A DNA stretch of 60,844 nucleotides from a virus: positions 1 to 60,844 of the IMG/VR virus record IMGVR_UViG_3300021085_000030; one strand, given 5' to 3'. The notes beneath the pieces were generated by a model. That model ran no database searches, was not told where the DNA came from, and was given only the letters and a program-made list of their open reading frames with translations. Positions 49,363-59,143 of this stretch are shown here, piece by piece. Made by a program: the position numbers and the translations under genes. Each line of letters begins with the position of its first letter. The stretch's first letter is position 1.

Positions 49363-49686
49363 TTAGCTATTGTCACTGTTTTCAAGTAGTTTAATTCTTT
49401 CGATTACTACATTTCGAACATTACTTGGCATGTCAGTTGATTGAGACCAGTAACCTCTCTTTAACCAGCAAGGTAGAATGTTTAGTTTAGGTAACATTAC
49501 TTTAAGAACCTCATCGTGATTGTAGGTGATTTGTTCATGTTTGTTATTGATGAACGTGATGATTTGATTTCTACCGTACCATGACTTTCTTACAACAAAG
49601 TTATTTCGGTGAATTGGTGGGAAGATCTCAGTTAGTTGGTCAGTCGTTAGTTCGCTGATTGCATTGTTTAATTTTAATTTATTCAT
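49363..49686 (-). CDS. Hypothetical early protein, 107 aa
   Basis: Starts MNKLKLNNAISELTTDQLTE, with a middle HRNNFVVRKSWYGRNQIITF and LPCWLKRGYWSQSTDMPSNV. First gene of the leftward block, after promoter copy 7. Position suggests an immediate-early product, perhaps host take-over. No family recognised. Confidence 0.6.
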   Translation of the reverse strand: MNKLKLNNAISELTTDQLTEIFPPIHRNNFVVRKSWYGRNQIITFINNKHEQITYNHDEVLKVMLPKLNILPCWLKRGYWSQSTDMPSNVRNVVIERIKLLENSDNS

Positions 49687-49708
49687 ATCTATTATTATTT
49701 GATTGTTA

Positions 49709-49748
49709 CACTTATATTATACGAAAGTATTCGTACTTGTTTCAGGAT
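49709..49748 (-). promoter_or_regulatory. Early-type promoter copy 7
   Basis: Minus strand: TGAAACAAGTACGAA, 8 bases (TACTTTCG), TATAAT at 49721-49716. Its upstream half diverges most from the others but spacing is exact. It heads the leftward block. Confidence 0.75.
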
Positions 49749-49965
49749 ATACTACTAATGCTATACAACCTTGAAACCAAATCGATAATAATATAATCAA
49801 TATGGGGGGTGGGTAAATATAAATGACTTTTATATAAAGGTTATAGAGTATATACGGTAGTGTTACACATACACCCAATATATGTGACGTTAGCTAATAA
49901 AGTATACTAGTAGCTACCTAATGTCTCACTATTAACTTATTAGCATTGCAAGTGATAATATAGGT
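49749..49965. other. Divergent intergenic region
   Basis: 217 bases between the leftward and rightward blocks. It holds an uncommon G-run (tggggggtggg, 49803-49813), AT-rich stretches, palindromic tactagta and paired tagcta copies, and gataatat about 10 bases before the ATG at 49966, a possible rightward -10 box. A place for rightward promoters and perhaps a replication origin; unproven. Confidence 0.4.
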
Positions 49966-50196
49966 ATGGCACAAAAACTATCACCTACAGCACGCAGAGC
50001 GAAAGCAGCGAGAGATAAACGCTACGCAATGAGTGAGTGGGGTAAATATAAAAAAAGAACAGCCCAAGCTAAGAAGTGTCCTAAGGGATACGACTATGAC
50101 CACCGAACAAGTAAATGTATTAAATCTTCTAAAAATCGTGCTGGTGGAAAGAACGGTACCAAAAACGAAACAACAAGAAGGCGTTACGGCTTTTAA
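49966..50196 (+). CDS. Small basic protein, 76 aa
   Basis: Lys/Arg-rich throughout (LSPTARRAKAARDKRYAMSE; KKRTAQAKKCPKGYDYDHRT) with two Cys. First gene of the rightward block. Probably nucleic-acid binding; one of several small basic proteins in this genome. No family known to me. Confidence 0.65.
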   Translation: MAQKLSPTARRAKAARDKRYAMSEWGKYKKRTAQAKKCPKGYDYDHRTSKCIKSSKNRAGGKNGTKNETTRRRYGF

Positions 50197-50208
50197 AACA
50201 AACTCATA

Positions 50209-52176
50209 ATGGCAAAGATACACAATTACACTAATGACTCAGAGATAACAGCCTCTGATAAGGTCATAGGTTCATCGTATGAAAACGGAATCTATATTAC
50301 TAAAAACTATTCAATGGCTTCATTGGGTAGCTATTTCGCTGGTTTACTCAATCAGAACGGAAATGGATATGACTTAGCAGCTATATCCTCAAGCATTACA
50401 ACAAACACAAACAGTATTGCTACAGCAAATCAATCCTTAACAACAAATACAACTAATATTGCAGCGAATTCTACATTCTCTACAAACTTAGCATCGTCAT
50501 TTGGTACAACCGACGCAACAGGAACAATAACTTCCTTAGCACAATCGTTTGCGGATCTAGTTTTAACAACTACTGCATCGGATAGGTTTGCCACATCTTC
50601 ATATGCCACTAATTTAGCGGCTTCTGTGGGTACTTACAATGCAGACGGCACATTAAGTGCATTATCTGAGGCGTTTGCCAACAGTGTGCTTACCACAACT
50701 ACCGATGCAACATTTGCAACATCGACGTTTGTTAACAATTTAGGCTCTAGTTTTGGTACAGTTGCTTCTAATGGAGCAGTTACTATATCTGAAGCCTTTG
50801 CAAACGAGATATTAACTACAACAACTAATGCTGATTTCGCTTCAACATCATATGTTAACAATTTAGCAAGCAGTTTTGGTGCAATTGATTCAAGCGGTAA
50901 CTTAACATTATCACAATCCTTTGCAAATACTGTAATGAATCTAGAGAATTCAACAAATTATGCTTCTGCAGCTTCAGTTACTAGCTTAGGGACTACAGTT
51001 GGACAAAATACATCAGCGATACAGATCAATCAAACTTCATTAAACGGTGTGCAATCAAAATATGGGGTTACATTAGACACAAATGGGGCTGTAACTGGTT
51101 TTCAAATTATAAGTGGAGCAAATGCACAAAGCGATTTTATAGTAACAGCTGACAATTTCAAAATATACAGTTCAAATGGCCAATTAAGCCCATTTAGTGT
51201 TGTAACAGATGGATCCACAAGTAAAGTACAAATAAACGGTAGCTTAAATGTATCCGATACGGTAGTAATTCAAGGTGCTGGTGATTTTACAAGTGGTGAT
51301 GGAAGTATAAATGATATAAACGGCAGACCTACAGCTTTACTTATGAAAGCGGGTGCAGTTGCAAACGATGCAGGTTCAGTTTGTTTAGAAATGCAATCGG
51401 CACAAAGATGGCACCACGTTATAAAAACGACTGGCGGAACAGATGGACAAGGTAATTTTGATCTTAATGCAGAATACAGGCTGGGTAGATCACTTGTGGC
51501 GGGTAATGAAGGAGATAACTACTCTAAAATAATGATGAAGCTGAACGGCGCAGGATTAATAATACCAAATCAATCTGCCAATAGTGTAACACCCTCTGCA
51601 GATTATGCGAGTGGTATGAACATTATATTTAATGAGAATAGTGGTAGCAGAACGGCTGACTCGGGTAGGTTGCATGTAAGTGAATACTATAAAACGTTCT
51701 TTTTAGATATACCAAGTTCAACACCTACAACAGGCACTTGGGCAAATAAAAATTTCGTTATAAGAAAATATGTACCAGCTAATCCCAGTGCTGTTCCCCC
51801 GACTCCAGCGTATGAAACAGCGGTGCTTTGGTTAGACAATTCCAATGATAGTTTGCATATTGATGGTGCTTGTAATGCTACAGCGTTTAATACAACATCA
51901 GATTACAGATTGAAAGAAGATTATCAATCGTTCAATGGATTAGATATAATAGATAACATAAACGTCTACGATTTTAAATGGAAAGACAAGGAAAATAAAA
52001 TTGGCAAAAGAGCGTATGGTGTTAAGGCACATGAATTAGACGCTGTGGTAACTTCTGCGGTTACAGGTGAAAAAGATGCTACAGATATGCAAACAGTTGA
52101 TTACAGTAAATTAGTTCCTATATTAATAAAATCTATACAAGAATTAAAAGCTGAAATAGAAATACTAAAAGGTTAA
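50209..52176 (+). CDS. Tail fibre with S74 intramolecular chaperone
   Basis: 655 residues. The N-terminal 45 residues (IHNYTNDSEITASDKVIGSS) match the starts of the genes at 52179 and 60619 and probably attach to the tail. A shaft of Thr/Asn/Ser repeats follows, then a beta-rich tip region. The C-terminus is the S74 chaperone of endosialidase: TTSDYRLKEDYQS, then AYGVKAHELDAVV, then VPILIKSIQELKAEIEILKG. It trimerises the fibre and cleaves itself off. Receptor binding is its likely role. Confidence 0.85.
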   Translation: MAKIHNYTNDSEITASDKVIGSSYENGIYITKNYSMASLGSYFAGLLNQNGNGYDLAAISSSITTNTNSIATANQSLTTNTTNIAANSTFSTNLASSFGTTDATGTITSLAQSFADLVLTTTASDRFATSSYATNLAASVGTYNADGTLSALSEAFANSVLTTTTDATFATSTFVNNLGSSFGTVASNGAVTISEAFANEILTTTTNADFASTSYVNNLASSFGAIDSSGNLTLSQSFANTVMNLENSTNYASAASVTSLGTTVGQNTSAIQINQTSLNGVQSKYGVTLDTNGAVTGFQIISGANAQSDFIVTADNFKIYSSNGQLSPFSVVTDGSTSKVQINGSLNVSDTVVIQGAGDFTSGDGSINDINGRPTALLMKAGAVANDAGSVCLEMQSAQRWHHVIKTTGGTDGQGNFDLNAEYRLGRSLVAGNEGDNYSKIMMKLNGAGLIIPNQSANSVTPSADYASGMNIIFNENSGSRTADSGRLHVSEYYKTFFLDIPSSTPTTGTWANKNFVIRKYVPANPSAVPPTPAYETAVLWLDNSNDSLHIDGACNATAFNTTSDYRLKEDYQSFNGLDIIDNINVYDFKWKDKENKIGKRAYGVKAHELDAVVTSAVTGEKDATDMQTVDYSKLVPILIKSIQELKAEIEILKG

Positions 52177-52178
52177 TA

Positions 52179-55100
52179 ATGGCAAGAGTACAATCCTATA
52201 CTAAAGACGCTTCAATAAATGAAAAAGATAAACTATTAGGTTCTTCTTTTATATCAACATCGAGTGGAGCAGATGTGTTTGAAACGGGTAATTTTACCAT
52301 AGGTGATCTTGCACGATTTTTTGCAAACTATAATGAATCAGAGGGTACTGTATATAATTTAGCTACGTTTGATCAATCTATTTCAACCAACGCCACTAAT
52401 ATTGGCAACAATACAACGTATTCAACTAATTTAGCTGGTAATTTTGGAACGTTTGATGCAAACGGTAATTTAGTTACTCTTTCTGAAGCATTCGCTAATC
52501 AAGTGTTCACCACTACAACAAATGCAGATTTTGCTTCAGCTAGTTATACAACCAACTTAGCTAGCAGTTTTGGTACTTTCGATGCTAATGGTAATCTTAC
52601 CGCTTTATCAGAAGCTTTTGCTAATAGTGTAATGAGTACAACAACATCTCAGGATGCTGCCTCAGCAACAGCTTTAACTAACTTAACTGCAATAGTAAAC
52701 AACAATACAGCTAGCATAACAACTAATGCAACAGATATAACAACAGTTACAGCATCAGCTACAAGTAATGCAACTGATATAACAACTAATGAAGGTAATA
52801 TTACAACAGTGACTACAGCCGCTGCCGCTAATGCTACTGATATAGCTACATTAACATCTAACTTAGCAACCGCTAATGCTAGTATTAATCAAAATTCAAC
52901 TAGTATAACAACATTAGATTCATCTGTAACGAGCAATACAACTAATATAAGTGGGAATGGTTCTAGTATAATTAGTAATTCAAATGATATAACCGCAAAT
53001 GCGACGGCTATAACCACTCTTACTAATAATCTTTCCACAGCCAATACAAGCATCCAACAGAATGCAAGTGATGTTACTAGTTTAACAAGCAATGTTACAA
53101 CTAACACTACGAACATATCAAACAACGATACCGATATAACAACAGCCAACACTGGTATATCAACAAATGCAACCGCTATATCAACTTTAGTTAATGATTT
53201 AGCTACTGCAAATACAGCAATTACTCAAAACGCATCTGACGTTACCACACTTGATACATCTGTAACTACTAACACAACAGATATAACTACAGCTAATACA
53301 AATATAACTACAGCTAACACAAACATTTCAACAAATGCAGCTGCAATAACTACACTAACCAATAACTTAGCTACTACTGACACAAATGTAACACAAAATG
53401 CAACAGATGTAACCACTTTAGAGACTGATGTAACTACGGCAAATACCAATATTGCTACTAACGGTACAAACATTGCCACGGCAAACACGAACATAGCTAC
53501 TAATGCGTCGGATATTACAACGCTAACTAATAACTTAGCCACCACTGATACTAACGTTACTCAAAATGCTACAGATGTTACATCTCTAACAACTAATGTT
53601 ACAACTAATACAAGTGATATAAGTGACAACGAATCAGATATTACAACAGCCAACACTAATATAGCTACAAATGCTACTGCAATAACCACATTAACAAATA
53701 ATCTTGCCACAGCTAATACAGCTATAACACAGAATGCAACAAACCATACAAGTTTGTCAAGTGACGTTACAACTAATGAGACTGCAATAACTGCAAATGG
53801 CACAGCGATAACAACAGCTAATACTAATATTGCAACCAATGCCACCAATATTACTTCACTTACAAATGACCTAACAACAGCCGAAGCGGATATAACTCAA
53901 AATGCTACAGACGTTACTTCATTGACAACAACAGTAGGCACTAACACAACTGGGCTTGGTACTGCGAATACAAACATTGCGACTAATGCCACTAGCATTT
54001 CTACATTAGATACCGCTATAACAAATGCAAACACTAATATAGCCGCTAATGCGACGGATATAGTAACTCTTGATACAACAAGTACAAACAACGGAACTAA
54101 TATTACAGCTAACGCTACCGCAATTACTAATTTAAGCACAACTGTCGGGACTAACACAACTAGCATAACTACTAATGCAACATCTATTAATGGTATCGAA
54201 GGCAGATATGGTGTTACTATAGATAGTAATGGTGCATTGACAGGTTTTCAATTAATAGGTAGTTCTACAACAAGTGTATTTAAAGTAAACGCGGATGATT
54301 TTAAAATATATACATCAGGGGGTGATTTAAATCCGTTTAGTGTTTCAGGGGGTGTAGTACAAATAAATGGTAACCTTAATGTATCCGGTACAGCTGAAAT
54401 AAAAGGTTCATCAAACACAGGCCAATTCATAGCTTGTGATTTTAAAAACACAGGTTCATCCGGGTTATCAAGTATAAGGGTATTAAATAGTAGCAATTAT
54501 TATGGTTTATTTAGATTAAATACAACTGTAGCTGGAGATATTGGCTATTATGGTATCGATCTAGTTATTGGACCCGCTACTGGTGGTGGTGAGAAAAAAC
54601 TTGTTAATTTTAATGGCGGTGGTATATCGATGGGATTATACGGTACTGCACTTATTTTTAATGACGGTTTTGCTGGTGACTACACCTTAGCAGGTGCTGG
54701 TGGTATAAGAGTAGCAGGTTCGTCAGATGGGCAAGCTACTCAAGCTATGTTTATTACAGTTCCTACTAACCAAGCCGCTTCAACACCTGCTTTTGCTATA
54801 GAGAACAGTAGCTCAAGTAGTTTATTTAAAGTGTTTAAAACGGGGCATGTTGAAACCGCTAGTATACAAACAAGTGGAAATATAACAGGAGCGACATTAA
54901 GTTCTAACGGCACTATAACAGCAACAGGAGCTATAACATCAAATAGCACAGTTAAAGGAACCCAGTTTATAGATAAGAACAACGCAAATTACTACTTAGA
55001 TCCCGCTTCTACTTCAAATTTAAACGCGGCTTCATTAGCGGGTACTTTCATAGGGCAAAACGGATACTTTGGGCAAGATTTAGCGGTTGGATTTAGTTCG

Positions 55101-55637
55101 GGATCAATTGGTGGTAAAATAAATTTAAAAAGATCCAACGCTGGTATTGGTATTAAAAACAATTATGGTACTGCAGCAAGCGGAACAATTGGTGTGCTAG
55201 GCTACACAAGTGCTGGTATGTTGACAAGTGGAGCGTACCATTTGGTGTTTCAAGCTGATAATGGGTTGGGTACTATTTCAAACATGCTCCTCTGTGATCT
55301 TAATGGTAATTTAAGAAATTTTAACAATTCTTACGGCAGCACTTCTGACGAAAGATTAAAAGAAAATATAATAGATGCCACCCCTAAATTAGAAGGTATT
55401 AAACAACTAAAAGTTAAAAACTTCAATTTTATAGGAAATGAACTTAAACAAATAGGGTTAATAGCGCAAGAGGTCGAACAAATATTTCCTGGTTTAGTTG
55501 AGGAAACAAAAGATCCTAGCTCAGACGGAACCGAAGGAGCTATTGCTTATAAATCTATTAAATACTCTGTATTAGTACCAATGCTTATAAAAGCAATACA
55601 AGAGTTAGAAGCTAGAGTTGCGACATTAGAAGGTTAA
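52179..55637 (+). CDS. Long repetitive tail fibre with S74 chaperone
   Basis: 1152 residues. The N-terminal adaptor (VQSYTKDASINEKDKLLGSS) is shared with the fibres at 50209 and 60619. Residues about 70-680 are tandem units of the type ITTLTNNLATANTAITQNAT, a Thr/Asn trimeric coiled coil of long period. Near 690 the segment RYGVTIDSNGALTGFQLIGS is also found in the preceding fibre. The S74 chaperone ends the protein: STSDERLKENIIDATPKLEG then LIAQEVEQIFPGLVEE. The main long fibre of the virion, by length. Confidence 0.88.
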   Translation: MARVQSYTKDASINEKDKLLGSSFISTSSGADVFETGNFTIGDLARFFANYNESEGTVYNLATFDQSISTNATNIGNNTTYSTNLAGNFGTFDANGNLVTLSEAFANQVFTTTTNADFASASYTTNLASSFGTFDANGNLTALSEAFANSVMSTTTSQDAASATALTNLTAIVNNNTASITTNATDITTVTASATSNATDITTNEGNITTVTTAAAANATDIATLTSNLATANASINQNSTSITTLDSSVTSNTTNISGNGSSIISNSNDITANATAITTLTNNLSTANTSIQQNASDVTSLTSNVTTNTTNISNNDTDITTANTGISTNATAISTLVNDLATANTAITQNASDVTTLDTSVTTNTTDITTANTNITTANTNISTNAAAITTLTNNLATTDTNVTQNATDVTTLETDVTTANTNIATNGTNIATANTNIATNASDITTLTNNLATTDTNVTQNATDVTSLTTNVTTNTSDISDNESDITTANTNIATNATAITTLTNNLATANTAITQNATNHTSLSSDVTTNETAITANGTAITTANTNIATNATNITSLTNDLTTAEADITQNATDVTSLTTTVGTNTTGLGTANTNIATNATSISTLDTAITNANTNIAANATDIVTLDTTSTNNGTNITANATAITNLSTTVGTNTTSITTNATSINGIEGRYGVTIDSNGALTGFQLIGSSTTSVFKVNADDFKIYTSGGDLNPFSVSGGVVQINGNLNVSGTAEIKGSSNTGQFIACDFKNTGSSGLSSIRVLNSSNYYGLFRLNTTVAGDIGYYGIDLVIGPATGGGEKKLVNFNGGGISMGLYGTALIFNDGFAGDYTLAGAGGIRVAGSSDGQATQAMFITVPTNQAASTPAFAIENSSSSSLFKVFKTGHVETASIQTSGNITGATLSSNGTITATGAITSNSTVKGTQFIDKNNANYYLDPASTSNLNAASLAGTFIGQNGYFGQDLAVGFSSGSIGGKINLKRSNAGIGIKNNYGTAASGTIGVLGYTSAGMLTSGAYHLVFQADNGLGTISNMLLCDLNGNLRNFNNSYGSTSDERLKENIIDATPKLEGIKQLKVKNFNFIGNELKQIGLIAQEVEQIFPGLVEETKDPSSDGTEGAIAYKSIKYSVLVPMLIKAIQELEARVATLEG

Positions 55638-55680
55638 AATACCTAACAACCACGTGATTATAGTAACATAACCAAAACCA

Positions 55681-55977
55681 ATGACTTATTTTTACAAAAC
55701 CTATTCCTGGGGGAACAACAGTACTCAAGGAATATCCGAAGAAACCAGAACTCTTTGGGAGCACATCGCTAAAAAAGAAAACTGGCGAATTGTTCAACTA
55801 CCTAATGGATTTTTCCAAGCCGAATACAAAGATCTAAGTGAAGAAGAAAAATGGATCGATGTTACAAGGCGTGAAACTTTAGAAAGCTGTGAGGCAGCGA
55901 TTGATGGAAGCATTAGTCATTACTCTAAAAAGCTTGAATTTTTAAAAGGACCTAAAGTCGTGAAAACATTCAAATAA
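55681..55977 (+). CDS. Hypothetical protein, 98 aa
   Basis: Contains YSWGNNSTQGISEETRTLWE and IVQLPNGFFQAEYKDLSEEE. A small single domain of unknown role, placed between fibre and chaperonin genes. I recall similar proteins next to tail fibres in other marine phages, but no function. Confidence 0.65.
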   Translation: MTYFYKTYSWGNNSTQGISEETRTLWEHIAKKENWRIVQLPNGFFQAEYKDLSEEEKWIDVTRRETLESCEAAIDGSISHYSKKLEFLKGPKVVKTFK

Positions 55978-56000
55978 CCACTTACAATAAATTTAATTAA

Positions 56001-57566
56001 ATGGAATATAATAACCCAAGTGAGATAGTAAAAGATTTATCCTTCGGGATAAATGCAAGAACAAAAATAATGACAGGTGTTGAAAAATTAACTCAAGCAG
56101 TTAAATCAACCCTTGGTGCTTCTGGTAAATGTGTAATTTACGAGGACGCTCTCGGAAGGCCGGTAATAACAAAAGACGGAGTAACCGTTGCGGAAAGCGT
56201 AGTCTTAATTGACCCGGTCGAAAACATGGGAGCAACCTTGATAAAGGAAGCAGCTAAAAACACAGTGAAAGAAGCAGGTGACGGTACCACTACGGCAACC
56301 GTCCTTGCTCATTCATTATTAAATTTAGCAACAAAAAAAGAAGATTTTACAAATAATATAAGAAACATAAAAAACGGTATTGAAAATGGTTTACAAAAAG
56401 TAAATCATTACTTAGATGAAGCTGCGGTTGAAGTCGAAGGTGATATGTTAGAAAATGTAAGTAGTATTAGCTGTAACAACGATAAAGAACTCGGCAAGAT
56501 AATATCGCAAGCCTATTCGAAAGTGGGTAAAGACGGCGTCGTCTTAATGGAAGAGTCTGAGACCGAAAAAACAAATGTTGAATTTGTTGAAGGCACACAG
56601 ATAGAGTGCGGACTCAAATCGCCATACTTTGTAACCGACAAGGATAAAGGAAAAGCAGAACTAGAAAAACCGTACGTAATGATAGTTTCTTCTCCAATCC
56701 CAAACATTCGTAAGATTCAGAATGTACTAGAGTTTGTTATAAAAGAAAAAAGAAGTTTGCTTATCGTAGCGACCGTAGAACAGCAGCCATTAGCAGCATT
56801 GCTAGCAAATAAAGTTAAAGGCAATATAAAAGTCAATGTAATTGATCTCCCTGGATTCGGACCTACCAAGCAAGACACAACTGAAGATCTTGCGATACTT
56901 ACCGGTGCTAAAGTCATAAACGAAGAGTTAGGTGATGATTTAGATTTAATTGGGCCTGATATATTAGGTGAAGCAATTAAAGCCGTTACAGATGATAAAA
57001 ACACTGTATTAACGATAAAAGATCAAGGTACTGTATTAAGCGAAAGAATAGAGTTAGTTGAAAGCAAAGTTAAAGATGAAAAAAATCCATTCTTTAAGAA
57101 AAGACTACAACAAAGACTAGCGATGTTAAATGGATATGTAGCTATTGTAAAAGTAGGTGCTAATTCAAAAGTAGAGTTGAAAGAAAAGAAAGATAGAGTT
57201 GAAGATGCAATATATGCAACTAAAGCAGCATTACAAGAAGGTATTGTTCCAGGAGGTGGTGTAGCTTTGCTGGATGCATCGTATAGCATAATTCCTGCGG
57301 ATGAAGGCGAATCAATTCTTCTTGAAGCAATAAAATCACCTTACGCTACAATACTTGAGAATGCAAACTTAGAATATAAAGAGTCTGGCAAATCGGGCAA
57401 AGGAATAAATGTAATCAACGGTAAAACTGTTGATATGATTAAAGAAGGTGTTATAGATCCAGTGCTAGTTACTAAAACAGCCCTGAAGAATGCAGTTAGT
57501 GTTGTTAATACTATTTTCTCTGCAGATTGTGTAATTAATAATGTTAGGATACATGAAAGCAATTAA
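56001..57566 (+). CDS. groEL: Chaperonin GroEL
   Basis: 521 residues, close to bacterial GroEL (about 545). ATP site GDGTTTATVLAHSLL, the segment GIVPGGGVALLDAS, and the apical substrate-binding VEFVEGTQIECG are all present. The usual Gly-Gly-Met tail is missing. With the GroES overlapped downstream, the phage could fold its own capsid or replication proteins without the host pair. Sequence is diverged from typical flavobacterial GroEL at the apical domain by inspection, so origin is not recent. Confidence 0.95.
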   Translation: MEYNNPSEIVKDLSFGINARTKIMTGVEKLTQAVKSTLGASGKCVIYEDALGRPVITKDGVTVAESVVLIDPVENMGATLIKEAAKNTVKEAGDGTTTATVLAHSLLNLATKKEDFTNNIRNIKNGIENGLQKVNHYLDEAAVEVEGDMLENVSSISCNNDKELGKIISQAYSKVGKDGVVLMEESETEKTNVEFVEGTQIECGLKSPYFVTDKDKGKAELEKPYVMIVSSPIPNIRKIQNVLEFVIKEKRSLLIVATVEQQPLAALLANKVKGNIKVNVIDLPGFGPTKQDTTEDLAILTGAKVINEELGDDLDLIGPDILGEAIKAVTDDKNTVLTIKDQGTVLSERIELVESKVKDEKNPFFKKRLQQRLAMLNGYVAIVKVGANSKVELKEKKDRVEDAIYATKAALQEGIVPGGGVALLDASYSIIPADEGESILLEAIKSPYATILENANLEYKESGKSGKGINVINGKTVDMIKEGVIDPVLVTKTALKNAVSVVNTIFSADCVINNVRIHESN

Positions 57567-57810
57567 TTACTACGTAGTTATAGAGAAGATAAAAGAAGCA
57601 CCAAAGAAAGTTGGTGGCTTAGAGCTAACTGAAGATCAAAACAAAGATGTTAGATATTTAAAAGGCAAAGTAATATCTGCTGGTAATTTAGTAGAAGGCC
57701 TTAATAAAGATGATATAGTTCATTATGATAAAGTAGCCGGTCACGGTATTGAATGGAAAGATCAACTATATTATGTATTGAAACTTGGTGACATAGTACT
57801 TGTGGAATGA
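57553..57810 (+). CDS. groES: Co-chaperonin GroES
   Basis: 85 residues from the ATG at 57553 (MKAINYYVVIEKIKEAPKKV), overlapping groEL by 14 bases; an earlier ATG at 57541 would add four residues. GLELTE, RYLKGKVISAGN, the roof loop and DIVLVE at the end follow the Cpn10 fold. The mobile loop region (APKKVGGLELTEDQ) keeps the GroEL-contact pattern GG plus hydrophobic residues. Confidence 0.88.
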   Translation: MKAINYYVVIEKIKEAPKKVGGLELTEDQNKDVRYLKGKVISAGNLVEGLNKDDIVHYDKVAGHGIEWKDQLYYVLKLGDIVLVE

Positions 57811-58247
57811 GAATAAGTACAGATGACATAAAAGATTTAAATTTATTAAAATATTACAGGCTCATTCGTAAATGGGCCTGTAAAACTTATAATATAAAGG
57901 ATGCTGATCTTGAATTACTAATCTATTTAGATTGCAAAGATCGATTTACGCGTAATGAATTTATTGATGGTGTTTACACCTACAGTTGGGATAAAGACAG
58001 ATGGGAGAGATTAAGAAGAGACGGTTGGATCGATGTTTGGAGAGAGCGAAAAGGTAAATTACAAAAATACACAATATACAAAACAAGTTTTAAATGTAAG
58101 CAATTAATTAAACGAGTGTATCGTATAATGCTTGCAGAAGAAGACTTACCAACAGGAACAAGAAGTAAATTTTTTAATAACAGATCATATACAGATAAAG
58201 TTTATAATAAAGCTATAGATGATATGATTAAAGATAAAAACAGATAA
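57807..58247 (+). CDS. Winged-helix DNA-binding protein, 146 aa
   Basis: MarR-like arrangement: LLKYYRLIRKWACKTYNIKD, a recognition region RFTRNEFIDGVYTYSWDKDR, and a wing YTIYKTSFKCKQLIKRVYRI. ATGA overlap with groES. Likely a transcription regulator of late genes or a virion-associated DNA-binding protein; family resemblance to other marine phage proteins. Confidence 0.65.
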   Translation: MRISTDDIKDLNLLKYYRLIRKWACKTYNIKDADLELLIYLDCKDRFTRNEFIDGVYTYSWDKDRWERLRRDGWIDVWRERKGKLQKYTIYKTSFKCKQLIKRVYRIMLAEEDLPTGTRSKFFNNRSYTDKVYNKAIDDMIKDKNR

Positions 58248-58249
58248 TT

Positions 58250-58741
58250 ATGCCATTCGAACACAAAATGGGGTCAAAAGAAAAAGACACTCCAGGAAAT
58301 TTCAACGAGAGAGACTCTAAGATAATAAACAATTCCCCACAATCTAAAGCAAGTAGAAGTGAAGTTAAAAGCTTTATTCAAAGCCAAGCTCCTAAAAAAC
58401 CAGAAGTAGTTGGTGGTTCAGGCGGCCTCGCGGCTGTAGGTGGTCTTATTGGAGGAGCCGCTAAAACTGCAACTAAAATCTTTTCAGCGTTTAGCAACGC
58501 AGGCAAACAATATGCGAAGCATGGAGCTAGCAAAACAATTGCTTTAAGGAATGCGGGTGTTACATCTGCAAAAGATATGAGGTATGCAGATAAAAGTTGG
58601 ACAGCTTCAGCTATAAAAAATAATCAAAAGTCAACTACGGCTAAAATTAAAACTCCAAGTGATGGTAATTTTAGAGAAATTGCAAACGCAAAATTAAGAA
58701 GAGGTTTAAATAAAGGGGATAAAAAAGATTTAACTTATTAA
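58250..58741 (+). CDS. Probable virion protein with KMGSKE N-terminal motif, 163 aa
   Basis: Starts MPFEHKMGSKEKDTPGNFNE, a motif shared in part with the protein at 59311. The middle is Gly/Ala-rich (GGSGGLAAVGGLIGGAAKTA), possibly a membrane-active helix, and the end is basic. Resembles ejected or internal virion proteins. Function inferred from composition and position. Confidence 0.6.
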   Translation: MPFEHKMGSKEKDTPGNFNERDSKIINNSPQSKASRSEVKSFIQSQAPKKPEVVGGSGGLAAVGGLIGGAAKTATKIFSAFSNAGKQYAKHGASKTIALRNAGVTSAKDMRYADKSWTASAIKNNQKSTTAKIKTPSDGNFREIANAKLRRGLNKGDKKDLTY

Positions 58742-58753
58742 AAAATAAACATT

Positions 58754-58852
58754 ATGCCAAAAGTAGGAAACAAAAAATTTGCTTACACAGCAAAAGGCAA
58801 AGCGGCAGCTAAAAAAGCAGCAGCAAAAATGAAAAAGAAAAAGAAAAAATAG
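58754..58852 (+). CDS. Lys/Ala-rich micro-protein, 32 aa
   Basis: Reads MPKVGNKKFAYTAKGKAAAK then KAAAKMKKKKKK. Histone H1-tail-like composition; a similar short gene is known to me from several marine phages. Perhaps DNA condensation in the head. Confidence 0.65.
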   Translation: MPKVGNKKFAYTAKGKAAAKKAAAKMKKKKKK

Positions 58853-58854
58853 TT

Positions 58855-59142
58855 ATGCCTAACAAAAAAGCACCATCAAAGAAAAAGTCAAAAGGCTATT
58901 ACACTAAAGTCAATAAGAAAGGCGGCACTGGGGCAAAAGCTGGTGGTGGTATGTCTAAAAAAGGTGTAGCTAAATACAGGAGAGATAATCCTGGTAGTAA
59001 ACTTAAAACAGCAGTTACAACACCTCCATCTAAATTAAAGAAAGGAAGTAAAGCTGCAAAAAGACGTAAATCATTTTGCGCAAGATCAAAAGGCTGGAAG
59101 TCTGAAAGAGGTTTGGCTGCTAGAAGAAAATGGAATTGTTAA
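58855..59142 (+). CDS. DUF6321-like basic protein, 95 aa
   Basis: The core NPGSKLKTAVTTPPSKLKKG then SKAAKRRKSFCARSKGWKSE, ending RKWNC, matches a small basic family that I recall as DUF6321. Many Lys/Arg residues and two Cys. DNA-binding or packaged; function unknown. Two bases after the preceding stop. Confidence 0.75.
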   Translation: MPNKKAPSKKKSKGYYTKVNKKGGTGAKAGGGMSKKGVAKYRRDNPGSKLKTAVTTPPSKLKKGSKAAKRRKSFCARSKGWKSERGLAARRKWNC

Positions 59143-59143
59143 T

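Noticed and set aside
52889-54166. Several Val/Leu-rich ORFs on the minus strand opposite the long fibre
   Set aside because: They are antisense readings of the Thr/Asn repeat codons and have no start context or neighbours on that strand.
52700-54200. Possible CRISPR-like array
   Set aside because: The repeats are coding, imperfect and in frame; there are no unique spacers between identical repeats. No CRISPR array was seen anywhere.
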